From Streptococcus cristatus ATCC 51100 (GTDB lineage Bacteria > Bacillota > Bacilli > Lactobacillales > Streptococcaceae), in assembly GCF_000222765.1 (NCBI RefSeq), contig NZ_AFUE01000009.1, positions 1 through 64,000 of the forward strand: a stretch of DNA of 64,000 nucleotides, written 5' to 3'. Below, piece by piece: positions 1-8,160 of this stretch (the stretch's first letter is position 1; the number at the start of each line of letters is the position of its first letter). Below the pieces are notes generated by a model that had not been told where the DNA came from, did no database searches, and worked only from the letters and a program-made list of their open reading frames with translations. The translations under genes were made by a program, and so were the position numbers.

Positions 1-125
1 CTCTGGATGTGACGGATGAAGAAGGCGACGATGTGACCAACGATATCTTCGTTGGAGCTAAGGCAGACCTTGAAAAGACGATCTGGATGTTGACAGCTGA
101 GCTTGGCCAAGCACCAGGTTTGTAA
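1..125 (+). CDS. dpr: Dps-like peroxide resistance protein Dpr (C-terminal 40 residues only)
   Basis: The window opens inside this gene. Reading from base 3 gives 40 residues ending in the stop TAA at 123-125. The tail contains LEKTIWML and ends AELGQAPGL, the characteristic C-terminus of streptococcal Dps/Dpr ferritin-like proteins. The family forms a dodecameric shell that binds ferrous iron and protects catalase-negative streptococci from peroxide. The ferroxidase ligands lie upstream and cannot be checked. A 175-bp repeat starts 13 nt after the stop codon and may supply the terminator. The family call rests on the tail alone. Confidence 0.8.
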   Translation, partial: LDVTDEEGDDVTNDIFVGAKADLEKTIWMLTAELGQAPGL

Positions 126-138
126 AATGATGTTTAAA

Positions 139-313
139 GAGGCTGGGACAAAAGTCCTAGCCTCTAAATTGTCTTTGGATTGTCGAGCAAGACGCAGTGG
201 CTGAGTGGGCTCTACTACGCTGATTTCATCAACTTTTACAGCCCTACTCAACTGTGCGGAGGTGGGACGACGAAATCGAATTCTAACGAATTACCGATTT
301 CTGTCCCACTCTC
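139..313 (+). repeat. 175-bp structured intergenic repeat, copy 1
   Basis: First of four copies (others at 34088, 37797 and 42703). It begins with the hairpin GAGGCTgGGAC-aaaa-GTCCtAGCCTC. The middle has a longer stem of the type GAGTGGGCT/AGCCcTACTC. It ends with a stem in which GTGGGAC pairs with GTCCCAC and GAAATCG with CGATTTC. All copies are exactly 175 bp. This copy starts 13 nt after the dpr stop, in the same orientation. A short ORF through it (from a TTG at 180) is judged an artefact. Terminator, mobile or RNA roles are inference. Confidence 0.85.
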
Positions 314-457
314 TGTTTTTTATTTTGTCCTACGAGATACTTTCCTCACTCTTTCCTTAAAGAAGATTTAACTTTTTCTTAAAGATAACTGATATCAGCT
401 AGCTTTAAGCCGCAATCTGTATACTTTCTACAAATCATCTAAGAAAGAGGTATGGAT

Positions 458-1501
458 ATGGACTATCTAGTGATTCCGGCTTACGAGCCCGATTATAATT
501 TAATTAAACTGATTCAAAAAATTCAGAGCAAGAGTAATTTTCATATCATTGTCATCGATGACGGTAGCTCAGCCAAGCGCCAGACAGTCTTTGAAAACGC
601 TGAACAATATGCGACTGTCCTCCATCACGAAAACAATCAAGGCAAAGGACAAGCATTGAAAACTGCCTTCACCTATATCCAGTCTCTGGGTCAATACGGA
701 ACCGTCATCACAGCGGATGCGGATGGCCAGCACAAGGTCTGGGATATTTTCCGAGTGGCAACCAAGGCTGCTAAAAATCCTAATCAGCTGATTCTGGGCG
801 CACGCGCCTTTACTGGTAAAGTCCCTCTGCGTAGCCGCTTTGGCAACAGCCTGACTCGGACTCTCTTCAAGCTCCAGACTGGGGTGGGTGTCTCCGATAC
901 GCAGACTGGTTTACGAGCCTTTACGACCAACATGATTCCCTTTATGCTAAAGGTAGAAGGTCAGCGCTATGAGTATGAAATGAACATGCTCCTAAAAGCC
1001 AGTAAGGAATATCGCATTTTGGAAGTGCCCATTGAGACGGTCTATATCAATGACAATCAAGGTTCGCACTTCCGGCCTGTTAGAGACGGACTCATGATTT
1101 ATAAAAATATCTTTAAATTTGCTCTGACCTCTCTCAGCAGCTTCGTCGTGGACTACATGGTCTACGCACTGGCTCTCTTGTTTTTAGCCGCTGTGCCGAC
1201 CAGCCTGAGAATTCTCCTAGCCAATGGGATTGCCCGCGTGACCAGTTCGGTCTTCAACTACTCGACCAATAAAAAACTGGTCTTTAAGAACGACGACAGC
1301 ATTCTCAAGACAGGAACTGGCTATTTCAGCCTAGCTCTGGTGCTCTTTATCTTAGACACACTACTGATTCGCCTCTTCTACGCTGTCTTTGGGCTCAATC
1401 TTCTGCTTGTCAAGATCATCGTCGGACTGCTGCTTTTCACCGTCTCTTGGATGGTACAAAAGAGATTCATTTTTAAGGAAAGGACACACACTGCATCATG
1501 A
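458..1501 (+). CDS. GT2 family glycosyltransferase with C-terminal GtrA membrane domain
   Basis: The protein has 347 residues. The N-terminal two thirds is a GT-A glycosyltransferase: VIPAYEP at the start, DDGSS near residue 32, and the metal-binding-type motif DADGQ near 88. This resembles dolichyl/polyprenyl-phosphate sugar transferases. From about residue 220 several hydrophobic helices and the FNY..NKKLVF segment match GtrA-type domains, which help move polyprenyl-linked sugars across the membrane. Two ATGs are in frame (452 and 458). GAGG at 447-450 lies 7 nt from the second, so I use 458. The stop overlaps the ATG of the next gene (ATGA), implying coupling. Sugar and acceptor are unknown; a cell-surface glycan role is inferred. 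Confidence 0.85.
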   Translation: MDYLVIPAYEPDYNLIKLIQKIQSKSNFHIIVIDDGSSAKRQTVFENAEQYATVLHHENNQGKGQALKTAFTYIQSLGQYGTVITADADGQHKVWDIFRVATKAAKNPNQLILGARAFTGKVPLRSRFGNSLTRTLFKLQTGVGVSDTQTGLRAFTTNMIPFMLKVEGQRYEYEMNMLLKASKEYRILEVPIETVYINDNQGSHFRPVRDGLMIYKNIFKFALTSLSSFVVDYMVYALALLFLAAVPTSLRILLANGIARVTSSVFNYSTNKKLVFKNDDSILKTGTGYFSLALVLFILDTLLIRLFYAVFGLNLLLVKIIVGLLLFTVSWMVQKRFIFKERTHTAS

Positions 1502-2406
1502 AATTTTTAAAGAAAGGCTATGCCTACGCCTCGATTTTTGGCCTACTTCTGACAGCTTCTTTTAGCTACTCCATGTTGAAAACCTTCGTCATTGCAGAGA
1601 CCATTTCCACAGTCTCAAGCACCGCTTCTTCGTCCAATGCCGAGGCTGCCAGCAAGGCTGCCGAAACAGCCACAGTGACAGATACTAGCTATTCAGACGA
1701 CAATATCTCGGTCACGCTGACTGAAAAGACCGTCAACAATACCCAAGTCTACATCGCTGATGTGACCGTCAGCTCCGCTGAATATTTGAAAACAGCCCTT
1801 GCCAACAACACCTACGGAACCAATGTCACCGCCAAGACTTCAGAAACGGCCGCTAATAACAAGGCTATTCTAGCAGTTAACGGCGACTACTACGGTGCCA
1901 ATTCTACCGGCTATGTTATCCGCAACGGTGTCGTCTACCGTGATACCGTCCGAGAGGACGCCAGTAATGGGGACTTGGCTATTTACAAAGACGGCTCTTT
2001 TAAAATCATTTACGAAAATGAAATCTCTGCCGATCAGCTGGTCGAAGACGGCGTGGTCAATCTCTTAGCCTTCGGCCCAGCCCTCGTAGAAAATGGTGAG
2101 ATTGTCGTTGATACCAAGTCCGAAGTCGGCCAGTCCATGTCTTCCAATCCTCGGACAGCTATCGGTATCATTGACGAAAACCACTATATCATCATCGTTT
2201 CAGACGGACGCACTTCAGAAAGTCAGGGACTTTCCCTCTATGAAATGGCGGAAGTCATGAAATCTTATGGCGTCAAGACGGCCTACAATCTTGACGGTGG
2301 CGGATCGTCCACTATGTACTTCAACGGTCAGGTCATCAACAAGCCTACCACCAACGGAAATATTTCAGAAAGGGCGGTGAGCGACATTGTCTACATCGGT
2401 TACTAA
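1498..2406 (+). CDS. Phosphodiester glycosidase (NAGPA-like) domain exported protein
   Basis: The protein has 302 residues. It starts with a basic segment and a hydrophobic helix (about 8-30), a signal anchor or signal peptide, followed by a Ser/Thr/Ala-rich linker to about residue 60. The rest resembles the phosphodiester glycosidase/NAGPA family: NGDYYGANSTGYVIRNG, LLAFGPALVENG, SNPRTAIG and the family signature NLDGGGSSTMY near the C-terminus. Family members cleave sugar-phosphodiester bonds or occur in exopolysaccharide loci. The start overlaps the glycosyltransferase stop, so the two are probably made together. Action outside the membrane on a glycan built by its neighbour is inference. 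Confidence 0.8.
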   Translation: MKFLKKGYAYASIFGLLLTASFSYSMLKTFVIAETISTVSSTASSSNAEAASKAAETATVTDTSYSDDNISVTLTEKTVNNTQVYIADVTVSSAEYLKTALANNTYGTNVTAKTSETAANNKAILAVNGDYYGANSTGYVIRNGVVYRDTVREDASNGDLAIYKDGSFKIIYENEISADQLVEDGVVNLLAFGPALVENGEIVVDTKSEVGQSMSSNPRTAIGIIDENHYIIIVSDGRTSESQGLSLYEMAEVMKSYGVKTAYNLDGGGSSTMYFNGQVINKPTTNGNISERAVSDIVYIGY

Positions 2407-2809
2407 TCCCAGCAAAAAACGTTTCAAAAAAACAGCTGTTTCCTACATCCTGCTAACGATTTTCTTCTTTGCTTTCAGCAGAATCTATGAATCCTTCAGC
2501 TTCGGGGAAATATCTATCCACATGCACTATCTCTTTGCCCTTCCTCTCGTTGGGGGCATCCTCCTCCTGCTCTTCATGAAAATAATTCCCAATCTCTCTC
2601 GGCTCAGCCTTAATCTCTGGAACTCAGCTGTAGCCATTATGACAGCCGGCATGCTCTTTCGTGGCATCGTCAATCTCTCTGGACGCTCCACAACACTGGA
2701 TATGCCCTACTGGTATGTAGGAGCAGCCTTTGCGTCTCTAGCTCTATTCTCCATGGTCTTTACGCGCAGTGTGTGGGTAGATAATAAAGAGACCAGCTCA
2801 ATGTCTTAA
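2387..2809 (+). CDS. Small multi-spanning membrane protein, function unknown
   Basis: The protein has 140 residues and about four hydrophobic helices (near 16-32, 45-63, 80-95 and 108-125). I recognise no catalytic motif. The start is a TTG at 2387, lying inside the preceding gene with a 20-nt overlap. An AAGGGCGG-like stretch just upstream can act as ribosome site. No better in-frame ATG exists before the first membrane helix. It is the third gene of a tight set with the GT2/GtrA and glycosidase-domain proteins and ends at a bidirectional terminator. It may assist export or assembly of the same glycan, but that is only positional inference. Confidence 0.65.
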   Translation: MSTSVTNPSKKRFKKTAVSYILLTIFFFAFSRIYESFSFGEISIHMHYLFALPLVGGILLLLFMKIIPNLSRLSLNLWNSAVAIMTAGMLFRGIVNLSGRSTTLDMPYWYVGAAFASLALFSMVFTRSVWVDNKETSSMS

Positions 2810-2824
2810 TCTCATAAAAAACAG

Positions 2825-2854
2825 AAAGGTCGTGGTGTTTAAGCCACGACCTTT
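2825..2854. terminator. Bidirectional terminator between convergent genes
   Basis: AAAGGTCGTGG (2825-2835) and CCACGACCTTT (2844-2854) form a perfect 11-bp stem. Pyrimidine-rich tails lie on both sides. It sits between the + strand glycan genes and the end of hutI on the minus strand. Confidence 0.85.
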
Positions 2855-2944
2855 TCTTGAACACAAATCTGCTTTTTTATAATCAACGATAGAACTTCTA
2901 AGAAAATCTTTGCTATCACATGGAAATGAGATCGACTTGTAAAA

Positions 2945-4210
2945 TTAGACGATTCTACCCTGATCAACAACCAACTTGCCTGCTTTATAAACTTGATGGG
3001 TCAGGTTGGTCGCAAAGAAATAAAGTGGATAGTCAATGTTCTTAGCGTCTAGGATAGTAATGTCCGCCTGCTTGCCAGTATCAAAGCTACCAATCCTATC
3101 TTGGCGGTTAACTGAGTAGGCCGCATTGATGGTTACAGCGTTAAGGACTTCTACTGGTGTCAGGCGCATCATAAAGCAGCCCAGCTGCATGACGAACTGC
3201 AGGTTAGCTGTTGGACAGGAGCCTGGATTGCTGTCGGTGGTCAGGGTGATGGCCATACCAGCTTCCAGCATCTTGCGGGCTGGTGCATAGGTATCTTCCA
3301 TCAGACTGAAGGTAGTCGCTGGCAGGAGATTGCCGATAACCTTGGCTTCTGCCATCTTGCGAATACCTTCATCGGTTGCTACCATCAAGTGCTCTGCGCT
3401 AGTTGCTCCTAGCTCAGCTGCTACATCTACTCCACCGATCGATTCGATTTCATCAGCATGGATGCGAATCTTGAAGCCCATTTCCTTAGCTTTAGAAAGC
3501 AGGTAGCGTGACTCGTCAGCTGTAAAGACGCCTTTTTCACAGAAAATATCACAGAATTCAGCTAGATTTTCTGCTTTTACCCGAGGCAGCATTTCCTCGA
3601 CGATAAGCTCCAGATATTCCTGAGAGCGTCCCTTGTATTCTGGTGGAACGGCGTGGGCAGCCATAAAGGTTGAAACTAGGTCAATCTCATGGTCACGGTC
3701 CAGAGCTCCAACGACATCCAGCTGGCGCTTCTCTGTTTCCCAGTCCAGACCATAGCCACTCTTGGCCTCAACAGTCGTCACTCCATGCAGCAGCATATAG
3801 TCCAGCAACCTCTTGGACTTATCATAGAGAGTGTCAAAAGAAGCTTCTCTTGTCGCTCGGACTGTACTGAGAATTCCGCCGCCTTGAGCAAGAATCTCCA
3901 GATAAGGGACACCGGCTAATTTCTTGGCAAATTCATGTTCCCGGCTGCCACCGTAGACCAAGTGAGTGTGACAGTCGATCAAGCCAGGTGTAGCAATCTT
4001 GCCCTCATAAGACTGAATCTTAGTATCTGGTTCAACCAGACTGGCATCTGGCTCTCCACTGCCAACTGCTAGGATTTTACCGTCTTTGACTGCAATGTAG
4101 CCGTCCTCCAAGACCTGAGCTTCCTTCATCTCCTCGCCAAAAAGGGGATGTCCGAGGTCCTTGGGACAGAAGACTTGATTAAAGTGAGTTAATAGTAAAT
4201 CAGCAGTCAT
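2945..4210 (-). CDS. hutI: Imidazolonepropionase
   Basis: The protein has 421 residues from the ATG at 4210. It hydrolyses imidazolonepropionate to N-formimino-L-glutamate, the third step of histidine degradation. It is an amidohydrolase. The metal-binding HTH is in [15 protein letters not shown], further conserved histidines lie in AAHAVPPEY and IHADEI, and the late aspartate is in TTDSNPGS. The frame is open upstream to 4288, but that extension lacks family similarity. GGAGGA sits 7-8 nt before 4210, so I take the shorter start. It is divergent from hutU, with a promoter of its own facing left. Confidence 0.95.
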   Translation of the reverse strand: MTADLLLTHFNQVFCPKDLGHPLFGEEMKEAQVLEDGYIAVKDGKILAVGSGEPDASLVEPDTKIQSYEGKIATPGLIDCHTHLVYGGSREHEFAKKLAGVPYLEILAQGGGILSTVRATREASFDTLYDKSKRLLDYMLLHGVTTVEAKSGYGLDWETEKRQLDVVGALDRDHEIDLVSTFMAAHAVPPEYKGRSQEYLELIVEEMLPRVKAENLAEFCDIFCEKGVFTADESRYLLSKAKEMGFKIRIHADEIESIGGVDVAAELGATSAEHLMVATDEGIRKMAEAKVIGNLLPATTFSLMEDTYAPARKMLEAGMAITLTTDSNPGSCPTANLQFVMQLGCFMMRLTPVEVLNAVTINAAYSVNRQDRIGSFDTGKQADITILDAKNIDYPLYFFATNLTHQVYKAGKLVVDQGRIV

Positions 4211-4252
4211 GCTTGTTCCTCCATTCATTTTCCAACTTATTCGCTTTCCATC

Positions 4253-4281
4253 ATAATACACTATCGTCAAATTATAGTCAA
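4253..4281 (-). promoter_or_regulatory. Predicted hutI promoter
   Basis: Read on the minus strand: -35 TTGACT (4276-4281), a 17-nt spacer, and -10 TATTAT (4253-4258). It points to the hutI start at 4210. The -35 lies 4 nt from a palindrome at 4286-4306. Confidence 0.7.
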
Positions 4282-4285
4282 AAAC

Positions 4286-4306
4286 CAATATATATTAGAT
4301 ATATTG
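4286..4306. promoter_or_regulatory. 21-bp palindrome in the hutI-hutU divergent promoter region
   Basis: Perfect 8-nt arms, CAATATAT and ATATATTG, flank the spacer ATTAG. The palindrome lies between the two divergent -35 elements (4276-4281 and 4334-4339). It is a candidate operator for a shared histidine-utilisation regulator. The site is seen; its binder is unknown. Confidence 0.55.
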
Positions 4307-4333
4307 ATATTTTTTATCTCTGGGAATATTTTC

Positions 4334-4363
4334 TTGACTTTGTACTGACGGCGCTGTTATAAA
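4334..4363 (+). promoter_or_regulatory. Predicted hutU operon promoter
   Basis: -35 TTGACT (4334-4339), an 18-nt spacer, and -10 TATAAA (4358-4363). It is followed after about 40 nt by the hutU start with ribosome site AAGGAGG. Confidence 0.7.
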
Positions 4364-4405
4364 ATAAGGTCAAATCTTAAGTTATTTTACAAGGAGGAAA
4401 TAAAC

Positions 4406-6436
4406 ATGTCATTCTACAGCGAACAAGATATTGCGGCAGCAATGACCGTCAAATTAGACGATGTATTACCTGAAAAAACGGTTTTCCAAGAAGGCATCCG
4501 TCGAGCACCCGATCGGGGCTTCCGTTTGACTCAAGCTCAAACCGAAATTGCACTTAAAAATGCCCTTCGCTATATTCCAAAGAGATTCCATAAGGAAGTG
4601 ATTCCAGAATTTCTGGAAGAGCTGAAAACTCGCGGACGGATTTATGGCTACCGCTGGCGTCCAAAAGAACGCATTTATGGTAAACCAATTGACGAGTATA
4701 AAGGGAACTGTACCGCAGCTAAGGCTATGCAGGTCATGATTGACAACAACCTGAGCTTTGAAATCGCCCTTTATCCTTATGAATTGGTTACTTACGGAGA
4801 AACTGGATCTGTCTGCGCCAACTGGATGCAGTACAACCTGATCAAGAAATACTTGGAAGTCATGACAGACCATCAAACCTTGGTTGTAGAATCTGGCCAC
4901 CCGCTCGGACTTTTCAAATCTAAACCAGAAGCACCTCGTGTTATCATCACCAACGGCCTCTTGGTCGGTGAATATGACAATATGAAAGACTGGGAAATTG
5001 CAGAAGAAATGGGTGTCACCAACTACGGTCAAATGACAGCTGGCGGCTGGATGTACATCGGCCCTCAAGGTATCGTCCATGGTACTTTCAACACCCTCCT
5101 CAATGCTGGGCGCTTGAAACTAGGTGTAGCTGATGATGGCGACCTGACTGGTAAACTCTTTATCTCTTCTGGTCTGGGTGGCATGAGTGGAGCTCAAGGG
5201 AAAGCAGCTGAAATTGCTAAAGCAGTAGCAATCGTAGCTGAAGTAGACCAATCCCGGATTGAAACTCGTCACTCCCAAGGCTGGATTAGCCAATTAGCCG
5301 AAAGTCCGAAAGAAGCAATTGACTTGGCTCAAAAAGCTCTGGAAGCTGGCAAATCAACTTCTATTGCCTATCATGGTAACATCGTAGACCTCTTAGAATA
5401 TGTCAACGAGAACAATATCCATGTCGATTTGCTGTCTGACCAAACTTCTTGCCACAATGTCTATGACGGCGGCTACTGTCCAGCTGGTATCAGCTTTGAA
5501 GAGCGTACTCGTCTCCTGGCTGAAGACAAGGAAACCTTTACAAAGTTGGTTGACCAAACCTTGGAACGTCACTTCAAGGCGATCAAGACCTTGACTAGCA
5601 ACGGCACCTACTTCTTTGACTACGGTAATGCCTTTATGAAGGCCGTCTACGACTCTGGCATCAAGGAAATTTCTAAGAATGGCTTTGACGACAAAGACGG
5701 CTTCATCTGGCCATCTTATGTCGAAGATATCATGGGGCCTATGCTCTTTGACTATGGTTACGGTCCTTTCCGTTGGGTATGTCTGAGCGGTAAGCACGAA
5801 GACCTAGTCGCTACTGACCATGCAGCTATGGAAGTGATCGATCCTAACCGCCGCTACCAAGACCGCGACAACTACAACTGGATCCGCGATGCAGAAAAGA
5901 ACCAGCTGGTTGTTGGAACTCAAGCGCGGATTCTCTACCAAGACTGTATGGGCCGTGTCAATATCGCCCTCAAGTTCAATGAATTAGTCCGTGAAGGCAA
6001 GATTGGTCCTGTCATGATTGGCCGTGACCACCACGACGTATCTGGTACTGACTCTCCATTCCGTGAAACTTCCAATATTAAGGACGGTTCTAATGTTACC
6101 TGCGACATGGCTGTGCAATGTTACGCTGGTAATGCCGCTCGTGGTATGAGTCTGGTAGCTCTCCACAACGGTGGCGGAACTGGTATCGGTAAAGCAATCA
6201 ACGGTGGCTTTGGCTTGGTACTGGACGGTAGCGAACTCATTGATGAAATCATCAAATCTGCTATCGCTTGGGATACGATCGGCGGAGTTGCTCGTCGTAA
6301 CTGGGCTCGCAATGAGCATGCTATTGAGACAGCTATCGAGTACAACCGTCTTCACCAAGGCACAGACCATATCACCATTCCGTACCTGACTGACGAAGAT
6401 TTGGTCAAAGAATCTGTTAAGAAATTGTTCGAATAG
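4406..6436 (+). CDS. hutU: Urocanate hydratase (urocanase)
   Basis: The protein has 676 residues, the length class of longer Firmicute urocanases. It converts urocanate to imidazolonepropionate using tightly bound NAD as electrophile. Family marks include NWMQYNLIKKYLEVM, the glycine-rich SSGLGGMSGAQGKAA of the NAD domain, DQTSCHN, YCPAGI, and the C-terminal GRDHHDVSGTDSP with ALHNGGGTGIGKAI. The start is fixed by AAGGAGG 7 nt upstream of 4406. It is first gene of the long rightward hut operon. A strong stem-loop without a T-tract follows it before ftcD. Confidence 0.96.
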   Translation: MSFYSEQDIAAAMTVKLDDVLPEKTVFQEGIRRAPDRGFRLTQAQTEIALKNALRYIPKRFHKEVIPEFLEELKTRGRIYGYRWRPKERIYGKPIDEYKGNCTAAKAMQVMIDNNLSFEIALYPYELVTYGETGSVCANWMQYNLIKKYLEVMTDHQTLVVESGHPLGLFKSKPEAPRVIITNGLLVGEYDNMKDWEIAEEMGVTNYGQMTAGGWMYIGPQGIVHGTFNTLLNAGRLKLGVADDGDLTGKLFISSGLGGMSGAQGKAAEIAKAVAIVAEVDQSRIETRHSQGWISQLAESPKEAIDLAQKALEAGKSTSIAYHGNIVDLLEYVNENNIHVDLLSDQTSCHNVYDGGYCPAGISFEERTRLLAEDKETFTKLVDQTLERHFKAIKTLTSNGTYFFDYGNAFMKAVYDSGIKEISKNGFDDKDGFIWPSYVEDIMGPMLFDYGYGPFRWVCLSGKHEDLVATDHAAMEVIDPNRRYQDRDNYNWIRDAEKNQLVVGTQARILYQDCMGRVNIALKFNELVREGKIGPVMIGRDHHDVSGTDSPFRETSNIKDGSNVTCDMAVQCYAGNAARGMSLVALHNGGGTGIGKAINGGFGLVLDGSELIDEIIKSAIAWDTIGGVARRNWARNEHAIETAIEYNRLHQGTDHITIPYLTDEDLVKESVKKLFE

Positions 6437-6462
6437 GAAAAACTTGTCCCCCAGCTTCTGAA

Positions 6463-6489
6463 CTGAGCTAGGCTTCACACCTAGCTCAG
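6463..6489 (+). other. Intercistronic stem-loop between hutU and ftcD
   Basis: CTGAGCTAGG and CCTAGCTCAG form a perfect 10-bp stem with a 7-nt loop. No T-run follows, so it is not a usual terminator. It may mark RNA processing or set the ratio of hutU to downstream mRNA (inference). Confidence 0.6.
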
Positions 6490-6553
6490 CTGGAAGTCCC
6501 ACCACTTTATTCACTTTATAATTTTAATAACATATAACACGAGGTAATATCTT

Positions 6554-7453
6554 ATGGCAAAAATTGTTGAATGTATTCCTAACTTTTCTGAAGGCCGCAA
6601 CCAAGCGGTCATCGACGGTCTAGTGGAAACAGCTAAGAGCGTACCAGGAGTGACACTTTTGGACCACTCTTCTGATGCCAGCCACAACCGCAGTGTCTTT
6701 ACCTTGGTCGGCGACGATCAAAGCATTCAGGAAGTTGCCTTCCGTTTGGTTAAATACGCTTCTGAAAACATTGACTTGACCAAGCACCAGGGTGAACACC
6801 CTCGTATGGGCGCAACTGATGTCCTGCCTTTTGTACCGATCAAGGACATCACAAGTGAGGAATGCGTAGAAATTGCGAAGGCCGTATCTGAGCGGATCAA
6901 CCGTGAGCTCGGTATTCCAATCTTCCTCTATGAAGATGCAGCGACTCGTCCAGAGCGTAAGAACTTGGCTAAGGTTCGTAAAGGACAATTTGAAGGCATG
7001 CCTGAAAAACTCTTGGAAGCTGACTGGGCGCCTGACTACGGTGAAAGAAAGATTCACCCAACTGCTGGTGTCACTGCTGTTGGTGCTAGAATGCCGCTCA
7101 TCGCCTACAACATCAACTTGGATACAGACAATCTGGAAATTGCCAACAATATTGCCAAAATTATCCGTGGTTCAAGCGGTGGCTACAAATACTGTAAAGC
7201 GATTGGCGTTATGCTGGAAGACCGCAACATTGCTCAGGTTTCCATCAACATGGTCAATCTGGAAAAATTCCCACTCTATCGTGTCTTTGAAACTGTTCGC
7301 TTTGAAGCCAAACGTTACGGAGTTGGAATCCTCGGCTCAGAAGTCATTGGTTTGGCGCCAGCCAAGGCTCTGATTGACGCAGCAGAATACTATCTGCAAA
7401 TCGAAGACTTTGACTACGGCAAGCAAGTTCTGGAAAACCATTTGCTGGGCTAG
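6554..7453 (+). CDS. ftcD: Glutamate formimidoyltransferase
   Basis: The protein has 299 residues, the size of the transferase domain alone. It moves the formimino group of formiminoglutamate to tetrahydrofolate, giving glutamate and 5-formimino-THF. Conserved stretches are VECIPNFSEGRN at the N-terminus, LLDHSSDASHNRSV with the catalytic-type histidine, and HPRMGATDVLPFVPI. In animals this domain is fused to a cyclodeaminase; here the cyclodeaminase is the next gene, 14 nt downstream. The leader carries a GAGGTAA ribosome site. The 117-nt gap after hutU contains the stem-loop at 6463. Confidence 0.95.
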   Translation: MAKIVECIPNFSEGRNQAVIDGLVETAKSVPGVTLLDHSSDASHNRSVFTLVGDDQSIQEVAFRLVKYASENIDLTKHQGEHPRMGATDVLPFVPIKDITSEECVEIAKAVSERINRELGIPIFLYEDAATRPERKNLAKVRKGQFEGMPEKLLEADWAPDYGERKIHPTAGVTAVGARMPLIAYNINLDTDNLEIANNIAKIIRGSSGGYKYCKAIGVMLEDRNIAQVSINMVNLEKFPLYRVFETVRFEAKRYGVGILGSEVIGLAPAKALIDAAEYYLQIEDFDYGKQVLENHLLG

Positions 7454-7467
7454 GAGGACAGAAACCT

Positions 7468-8094
7468 ATGAAATTAGTAGATTTAAGCTTGACAGAATTT
7501 GCCAAAGTCCTAGGCTCAGATGCTCCTGCACCAGGAGGCGGCTCTGCCGCTGCTCTTTCCGCAGCCAACGGTATTTCCCTTACTAAGATGGTCTGTGAAT
7601 TGACTCTTGGCAAGAAAAAATACGCAGAATTTGAAGCAGAAATTGCTCAAGTACACGCAGAAAGTGCACGCCTGCAAGAAAGCTTGCTCGCAGCTATCGA
7701 CAAGGACACTGAAGCCTTCAATCTGGTCTCTGCTGTCTTTGATATGCCTAAGGAAACAGAGGAAGACAAGGCTGCCCGTCGGGAAGCGATGCAGCAAGCC
7801 CTCAAGGAAGCGACCAAGTCACCTTATGGCATGATGGAAGACATCTTGGCTGCCCTGCAAACAACTCAAAAAGCTGTCGGTAAATCCAATACCAATGCTG
7901 CCAGCGACCTGGGTGTAGCAGCTCTCAACCTCAAGGCTGGACTGCAAGGCGCTTGGCTCAATGTCCTCATCAACCTGTCAGGTATCAAGGATGAAGCATT
8001 CGTCGCAGACTACCGCAGCAAGGGTGAAGAGCTCCTACAAAAAGGCTGCGCTCTCGCCGATGAAATTTATCAAGAAATTTTGAAAGTTGTCTAA
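7468..8094 (+). CDS. fchA: Formimidoyltetrahydrofolate cyclodeaminase
   Basis: The protein has 208 residues of the FTCD C-terminal/FchA family. It converts 5-formimino-THF to 5,10-methenyl-THF and ammonia. The signature APAPGGGSAAALSAANG-like segment lies near residues 20-36, followed by a mainly helical body. AGGAGG lies just before the ATG. It follows ftcD by 14 nt and precedes fhs, so the one-carbon unit of histidine is handed to folate by consecutive gene products. The ammonia-releasing step is assigned from family membership. Confidence 0.92.
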   Translation: MKLVDLSLTEFAKVLGSDAPAPGGGSAAALSAANGISLTKMVCELTLGKKKYAEFEAEIAQVHAESARLQESLLAAIDKDTEAFNLVSAVFDMPKETEEDKAARREAMQQALKEATKSPYGMMEDILAALQTTQKAVGKSNTNAASDLGVAALNLKAGLQGAWLNVLINLSGIKDEAFVADYRSKGEELLQKGCALADEIYQEILKVV

Positions 8095-8160
8095 TAAATA
8101 AACGGAAGAGAAGCTCACTCTTTCCTGTGAATGGACTTCCTCTTCTCAAGAGGTAACAAT

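Noticed and set aside
180-371. 63-codon ORF after dpr
   Set aside because: It runs through the 175-bp repeat, starts at TTG without a ribosome site, and an equivalent frame recurs in other copies only because the repeat DNA is conserved.
4466-5080. 204-codon ORF antisense to hutU
   Set aside because: Shadow of a well-supported gene; no family features and no ribosome site.
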